The translations under genes were made by a program, and so were the position numbers. From contig JAIOSX010000163.1 of the NCBI GenBank assembly GCA_021107345.1, positions 1 to 10,804 on the forward strand: a stretch of 10,804 nucleotides of DNA, given 5' to 3'. Below, piece after piece: positions 7,078 to 10,804 of this stretch. The notes under the pieces were generated by a model. It did no database searches, was not told where the DNA came from, and was given only the letters and a program-made list of their open reading frames with translations. Source of the stretch: Candidatus Aegiribacteria sp. GTDB lineage: Bacteria > Fermentibacterota > Fermentibacteria > Fermentibacterales > Fermentibacteraceae. Within the stretch, counting starts at the first letter, position 1. Each line of letters opens with the position of its first letter.

Positions 7078-7112
7078 TTATCCCCTTATTTCAGATATTT
7101 CTTCTAATCGAC

Positions 7113-8426
7113 TTATAGTATATAATTACCATCTTCTCTCCTATCAGCAAGGTCAAGCAGTATTGACGAAGCCATGGCACCTGTGATATTCACATCACCC
7201 CGGACAAGGTCTGGTGCTCCAAATAACTGCTCATCAAGAAGATAACTTAATACTGGGCGGAGTCTTCTTGCTCCGATATCTTCGGTTTCTTCGTTCAGAT
7301 AGTTTGCAACTCTTGCGACTTCGAGTGCCGCCTTCCTGTGAAGCTTAAGTTTGACCCCGTCGGCTTTCAGAAGAGCGGTGTACTGTTTGAGAAGACAATT
7401 TTCCGGTTCGTTGAGAACCCTGAAAAGATCTTCTTCCGAAAGAGGGTCAAGTTCAACCCTCATAGGAAAACGACCCTGAAGCTCGGGGATCAGATCAGAA
7501 GGGCTTGAGCCATGAAATGCTCCTGCGGCAATGAAAAGTATATGGTCGGTATTGACCGGACCGTACCTGGTCTGGACTGTACAGCCCTCCACAATTGGAA
7601 GCAGATCCCTCTGAACTCCCATTCTGGAAACCTCAGGTCCCCTGCTTTCGCTGATACCGATGATCTTATCGATCTCATCTATGAAGATTATACCTTCCTC
7701 CTGGGCGAGCCAGAGACCTCTTGAAATATGATCACTGCCTTCCAGCAGCCTTCGTATTTCTTCATCCTTGAGACGATCCCTTGCCTCTTTAACGGTCAAC
7801 TTCTTTCTTTTCCGTCTGCTGCCCACCATCTTCTGCATGAGCTTCTTAATATTCTCCCCGGCTGGATTATCGAAACCACCTCCGGGCATGAGCGGCAATA
7901 TCTCCATCTGTGCCATCTGTTCAGGGAGGATCAGTTCGATTTCCGTATCTTCGAGGAGCCCCTCATCAATCATTCTAATTATCTCGCTGCTGGTCATTGT
8001 ATCGTAACCGGTTTTCCTGAGTGCCTCTGCCAGCCTGCTGTTTACAGCGTCTTTGACCTGCTCTTCCCGGTCTTTTGCGGCAATCTCCGCCTCAATGTTC
8101 ACCGCATGACGAACCAGGGATCTGACCATTGATTCAACATCTCTGCCGACATATCCGGTTTCGGTGTACTTGGTAGCTTCGACTTTTACAAAAGGAGCAC
8201 CTGTCAGATTGGCAAGCCTTCTGGCGATCTCTGTCTTACCTATGCCTGTAGGTCCCATCATAATAAGATTACTGGGATATATCTCGGATCTTATCTCTTT
8301 GGGTGCCTTCCTTCTTCTGTAGCGATTTCTAAGGGCTATCGCGACAGCTCTTTTTGCATTATTCTGGCCTATGACATGGCGATCCAGCCATTGCACGATC
8401 TGAGCCGGGGTTAGATCTTTATCCAT
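7113..8426 (-). CDS. hslU: HslU (ClpY) AAA+ unfoldase of the HslVU protease (437 aa)
   Basis: Hexameric cytoplasmic ATPase that unfolds proteins and feeds them to HslV. Seen: TPAQIVQWLDRHVIGQ at the N-terminus, Walker A GPTGIGKT at 58-65, the substrate-gripping pore loop GYVGRD at 91-96, a charged I-domain at about 110-240, Walker B IIFIDEID at 246-253, and the sensor region with LQGRFPMRVEL. The C-terminus ends DGNYIL, like the family tail that docks between HslV subunits to activate the peptidase. The frame is open for 15 more codons upstream, but ATG 8426 gives the conserved N-terminus and has GAGGAG 8 bases upstream. It shares one base with the hslV stop (TGATG). Length is normal (E. coli HslU is 443 aa). 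Confidence 0.97.
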   Translation of the reverse strand: MDKDLTPAQIVQWLDRHVIGQNNAKRAVAIALRNRYRRRKAPKEIRSEIYPSNLIMMGPTGIGKTEIARRLANLTGAPFVKVEATKYTETGYVGRDVESMVRSLVRHAVNIEAEIAAKDREEQVKDAVNSRLAEALRKTGYDTMTSSEIIRMIDEGLLEDTEIELILPEQMAQMEILPLMPGGGFDNPAGENIKKLMQKMVGSRRKRKKLTVKEARDRLKDEEIRRLLEGSDHISRGLWLAQEEGIIFIDEIDKIIGISESRGPEVSRMGVQRDLLPIVEGCTVQTRYGPVNTDHILFIAAGAFHGSSPSDLIPELQGRFPMRVELDPLSEEDLFRVLNEPENCLLKQYTALLKADGVKLKLHRKAALEVARVANYLNEETEDIGARRLRPVLSYLLDEQLFGAPDLVRGDVNITGAMASSILLDLADRREDGNYIL

Positions 8427-8965
8427 CAGTGAAGCTCCTCGATCTGTATATCTCCGCCTGTATAGATGCATATCCCGGATGCGATTCTAATACTCTCACC
8501 AGCAATTCTTGCAGGCCCCATTTTCGTATGGGCATCCAGAGCCCTGGCTGCTGCCAGTGCGTAGGGTTGCCCGGAACCAACAGCAACTATTCCGTCTTCC
8601 GCTTCAACTATTTCTCCGGAACCGCCAATGAGCAGGGCATGCTCCCTGTCAACAGCGGCAATGAGAGCCTGAAGCTGTCTGAGGTATTTATCAGCTCTCC
8701 ATTCACGTGCCAGGTCCACAGCTGCCCTTGGGAGATTACCTCTGGCTGTCTCCAGTTTTTCTTCAAGCCTTTCAAGCAGGGCAAAAGCATCGGCCCCGGT
8801 ACCGGAGAAACCCACAAGAACAGTACCGGAATACAGTTTTCTTATTTTTCTTGCTGTATTCTTGATCACTGTTTCGCCCAGGGTTACCTGACCGTCTGCC
8901 GCCATTGCTGCTTTGCCGTTGCGGACTATCCCCACCACGGTTGTTGCGTGAATCTCTTCTATCAT
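8426..8965 (-). CDS. hslV: HslV (ClpQ) threonine peptidase of the HslVU protease (179 aa)
   Basis: Proteasome-beta-type peptidase that forms a dodecamer and degrades proteins unfolded by HslU. MIEEIHATTVVGIVRNG matches families where a short propeptide ending in H-A or H-G is removed to expose the catalytic threonine; here T8 would become the mature N-terminus after loss of 7 residues. Also seen: MAADGQVTLG, TARKIRKLYSG with the conserved lysines, GFSGTGADAFALLERLEEKLE, the IAVGSG-type loop IVAVGSGQPYALAAARAL, and ICIYTGG near the end. Length fits the family. ATG 8965 overlaps the DUF2723 gene stop by 4 bases. A GGAGG lies upstream but only 3 bases from the ATG, closer than usual, so re-initiation after the upstream stop may matter. 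It is followed directly by hslU, the standard order. Confidence 0.97.
   Translation of the reverse strand: MIEEIHATTVVGIVRNGKAAMAADGQVTLGETVIKNTARKIRKLYSGTVLVGFSGTGADAFALLERLEEKLETARGNLPRAAVDLAREWRADKYLRQLQALIAAVDREHALLIGGSGEIVEAEDGIVAVGSGQPYALAAARALDAHTKMGPARIAGESIRIASGICIYTGGDIQIEELH
8435..8440 (-). promoter_or_regulatory. Ribosome-binding site deciding the hslU start
   Basis: GAGGAG on the minus strand, inside the last codons of hslV, lies 8 bases before ATG 8426. It favours this ATG over the in-frame ATG at 8471, which would add 15 residues not found in HslU. Confidence 0.7.
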
Positions 8966-10701
8966 GATCCTCCATCAAGTGTATTGACCCACGAATATCT
9001 GCCGTAACCGTTGCCGGGGTCAGGTACGTGTCCTGCATAATATGCGGGATCAGTAAGTATTTCGGAGAGGGTCGAAACCGGAACATGGCTGCTTCCGCAT
9101 AGCGCGGCGTACATCAGGAAGGGTCTTCCGCCTCTGGCAGACATCCATGCCAGGGCTTCCGGGGAAACCCTGTTGCTTTCCATGACATACCATTCTGACC
9201 ATTTCCTGCTTTCTTCAGGGCTTTCCTCCAGGAGTCTGTATGCAAATTCGACTATCACTCGTGCTTCTTCCTGATCGTCAATATAATCGGAAAGGACAAG
9301 GCCTGCTGACATAGCTGACATGATGTTTCCGCGGGACGAAAGATGTATCATACCGTCGATTATACTTCCGGCGTTTGCGTTTTCGTCAAGTTCGAGATCA
9401 GTTGATAAATTCTGATCAATGGATTCAAAGAATATCGATATACCGCAATCAAATATGTTTATTCTGGCACCTACTCTGGAATTCTCCAGAATATTCTCCA
9501 GGGAATTCCGGGCAAGTTCAGCCATCATGACCGAACGTGGATCTTCGGTTATCTCCATGCTGTCCAGGATATTCCAGGCTCCTATGTAATCGGAGAACAT
9601 CATGGATACCTCTATCTTCATCCAGGCGAACGGTATAGAACCATTATCAAGGATATCAAAAAGGTTTCTGTACTCCAACTCCTGCCTGTACCCGAAGGAG
9701 CCATCCGAACCTGTGGCCATATTCATAATCGAAATAGAATGCCCCATAAGCTCCTGATTACCCATTTCCCGAGCTGCGAAATGCGCTTCTTCGGCAAGTG
9801 CCAGAAGAGTATCCGCAGCTGCCTGCGGCCCGTAGAGACCATCTATAAGTCTCCCGACTATCATCGCCCTGCCGGGCAGTACTTCAGCCCAGTCGTCCGG
9901 GAGTGTAATGAACAACTGCTCCGCCCTGTCAAGAGCAAGCTGTACACTGTCCGGCTCCCCCACTTCAAGGTAATGATAGGCAAGCCTGTGATATGCCAGA
10001 ACGTAATTCCTCAGGATTTGCACGGCCTGGTTACATTTGTATATGGAGGGGTCGGAGATACCGGTGAACCTGTAGCTTTCCATCAGCTGCCAGCCCCTGG
10101 CGCTGTTAACCGCATCAACAACCGGATACTCCGTTATTCTGAATGCGATGCCCTCCATCTCCTGGTAATGTTCAAGGAACTGCCGGCTTTCAGGTGCGAC
10201 AGTACCTGCGAAATAGATCTCTCGACCGTGAACAGATCTGTTCTTAATCATATTCAGGAGAACCAGATCCTGCATTGAAAGCGCGCCCTGGTTCGACAGT
10301 CCCTCCGTGGGTATCGAAATAGCCATTTCATCTTCAGTTATTGCCCATGGCCATACCTGATTGAAGATCGTTCGGAGTATTTCCCCGTCAATGGGAGTTG
10401 TTTCAGCACGACCGTTCAAGCTCAAATGGAAGTAGTGCGGGCCCCATACAAAAACAGGATGCAGCGAATCAATTAGTCTTGAGTTGTTAAAATTAAGCAG
10501 CAGAGGATCCTTTTCCACCAGCTGCTTAACGTACCAATTCGTGTTCATAAGGCTCAGGTTGCTCACTATAACATCTCTGCGCACCCCCAGGACTCCCTGG
10601 GCGAACCAGAGGGGAAATGTATCGTTGTCACCATTGGTTATGAGAACTGCGTTTGGAGGACAGCTTTCGAGAAGATTTATGCCGTAATCGTGTGGTCGCA
10701 T
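8962..10701 (-). CDS. DUF2723-type membrane glycosyltransferase-like protein, C-terminal portion (gene apparently frameshifted)
   Basis: DUF2723 proteins (assigned to protein O-mannosyltransferase-like GT-C enzymes in Bacteroidota) have an N-terminal multi-pass membrane region and a soluble C-terminal part. Here the conserved junction is clear: HDYGINLLESCPPNAVLITN with the GDNDTFPLW motif (24-32) and VSNLSLMNTNWYVKQL (46-61). After that, no membrane helix is evident. Residues at about 220-330 are helical and TPR-like, and the protein ends PDPGNGYGRYSWVNTLDGGS. The family's upstream membrane region is not in this frame: the sequence before ATG 10701 in this frame does not look like protein, whereas the overlapping frame does (see 10677-10804). 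ATG 10701 is therefore probably not a native start, and the catalytic residues would lie beyond the window. Its stop overlaps hslV by 4 bases. Whether the product is functional is unknown. Confidence 0.75.
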   Translation of the reverse strand: MRPHDYGINLLESCPPNAVLITNGDNDTFPLWFAQGVLGVRRDVIVSNLSLMNTNWYVKQLVEKDPLLLNFNNSRLIDSLHPVFVWGPHYFHLSLNGRAETTPIDGEILRTIFNQVWPWAITEDEMAISIPTEGLSNQGALSMQDLVLLNMIKNRSVHGREIYFAGTVAPESRQFLEHYQEMEGIAFRITEYPVVDAVNSARGWQLMESYRFTGISDPSIYKCNQAVQILRNYVLAYHRLAYHYLEVGEPDSVQLALDRAEQLFITLPDDWAEVLPGRAMIVGRLIDGLYGPQAAADTLLALAEEAHFAAREMGNQELMGHSISIMNMATGSDGSFGYRQELEYRNLFDILDNGSIPFAWMKIEVSMMFSDYIGAWNILDSMEITEDPRSVMMAELARNSLENILENSRVGARINIFDCGISIFFESIDQNLSTDLELDENANAGSIIDGMIHLSSRGNIMSAMSAGLVLSDYIDDQEEARVIVEFAYRLLEESPEESRKWSEWYVMESNRVSPEALAWMSARGGRPFLMYAALCGSSHVPVSTLSEILTDPAYYAGHVPDPGNGYGRYSWVNTLDGGS

Positions 10702-10804
10702 CTGTAGAAATTCACTCCGAAGGATACCATAGGCACAAGTAATGTAACCCAGACCAGTCCGGATCTCTCCGAAAGGAAATCCTTGAATACTGAGACCAGC
10801 CCTA
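10677..10804 (-). CDS. Upstream part of the same DUF2723 gene in a different frame (partial)
   Basis: Read on the minus strand from the window edge, this frame gives GLVSVFKDFLSERSGLVWV, then TLLVPMVSFGVNFYRCDHTITA and a TAA at 10679-10677. It holds a charged linker, a probable membrane helix (LVWVTLLVPMVSFGV) and an N-F/Y-x-x-x-D segment of the kind that immediately precedes the DYxxNLL motif in DUF2723 proteins. The continuation (HDYGINLL) is in the frame of 8962-10701, one base out of register. I read this as the end of the N-terminal membrane domain, separated from the rest by an indel at about 10685-10700. The fragment is short, so this rests on family pattern recalled from knowledge. 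Confidence 0.55.
   Translation of the reverse strand, partial: GLVSVFKDFLSERSGLVWVTLLVPMVSFGVNFYRCDHTITA

Noticed and set aside
8429..9007. Plus-strand open frame of 192 codons opposite hslV
   Set aside because: It is antisense to hslV, a fully recognisable gene; the translation is cysteine-rich and without a family pattern.
9739..10278. Plus-strand open frame of 179 codons opposite the DUF2723 gene
   Set aside because: Shadow frame of the minus-strand gene, with no recognisable motif.

Overview
All supported genes in this window lie on the minus strand, so transcription runs from high to low coordinates. The content is that of a Gram-negative (LPS-type) bacterium: a lipopolysaccharide heptosyltransferase, DAP biosynthesis, HslVU protease, proteins with signal peptides and an MglA-type small GTPase. 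The mix (an MglA GTPase, a DUF2723 membrane glycosyltransferase-like protein, an STT3-like protein with a helical-repeat tail, and many exported TPR-like proteins) suggests a member of the FCB side of the tree or a candidate phylum such as Fermentibacterota. That placement is inference from gene content only; no marker gene was compared.

Layout in the direction of transcription. (1) 10804-8962: the C-terminal part of a DUF2723-type membrane protein. Its upstream part is visible in a different reading frame at the window edge, so the gene looks frameshifted near 10.69 kb. (2) 8965-7113: hslV and hslU, the complete HslVU (ClpQY) peptidase and unfoldase pair, with touching ends. (3) 7077-6496: a stand-alone MglA-like GTPase. 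(4) 6455-4248: a large STT3-like membrane protein with a soluble, TPR-like C-terminus. (5) 4251-3418: dapF, which overlaps the preceding gene by 4 bases. (6) 3391-3316: tRNA-Gly(CCC) with an encoded CCA. (7) 3262-3201: a 62-bp imperfect palindrome that looks like a dispersed repeat and lies at the 5' end of the next gene. (8) 3226-319: an exported helical protein of unknown function, a CDP-alcohol phosphatidyltransferase, an exported TPR protein and a divergent GT9-like protein, joined by 4-base overlaps or a 3-base gap. (9) 317-1: the first 105 codons of waaF (heptosyltransferase II), which starts at TTG and runs off the window.

The close packing, mostly overlapping stops and starts, suggests one or two long polycistronic units, with the tRNA and the palindrome as the only break. 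The theme is cell-envelope construction (LPS core, phospholipid head group, DAP for peptidoglycan, and two probable polyprenyl-sugar-dependent membrane glycosyltransferase relatives), combined with protein quality control (HslVU) and a polarity-type GTPase. I see no CRISPR array, transposase, phage gene or recognisable defence system. The most notable items are the frameshifted DUF2723 gene, the palindromic repeat that supplies a start codon, and the STT3-like protein that lacks the canonical WWDYG motif.
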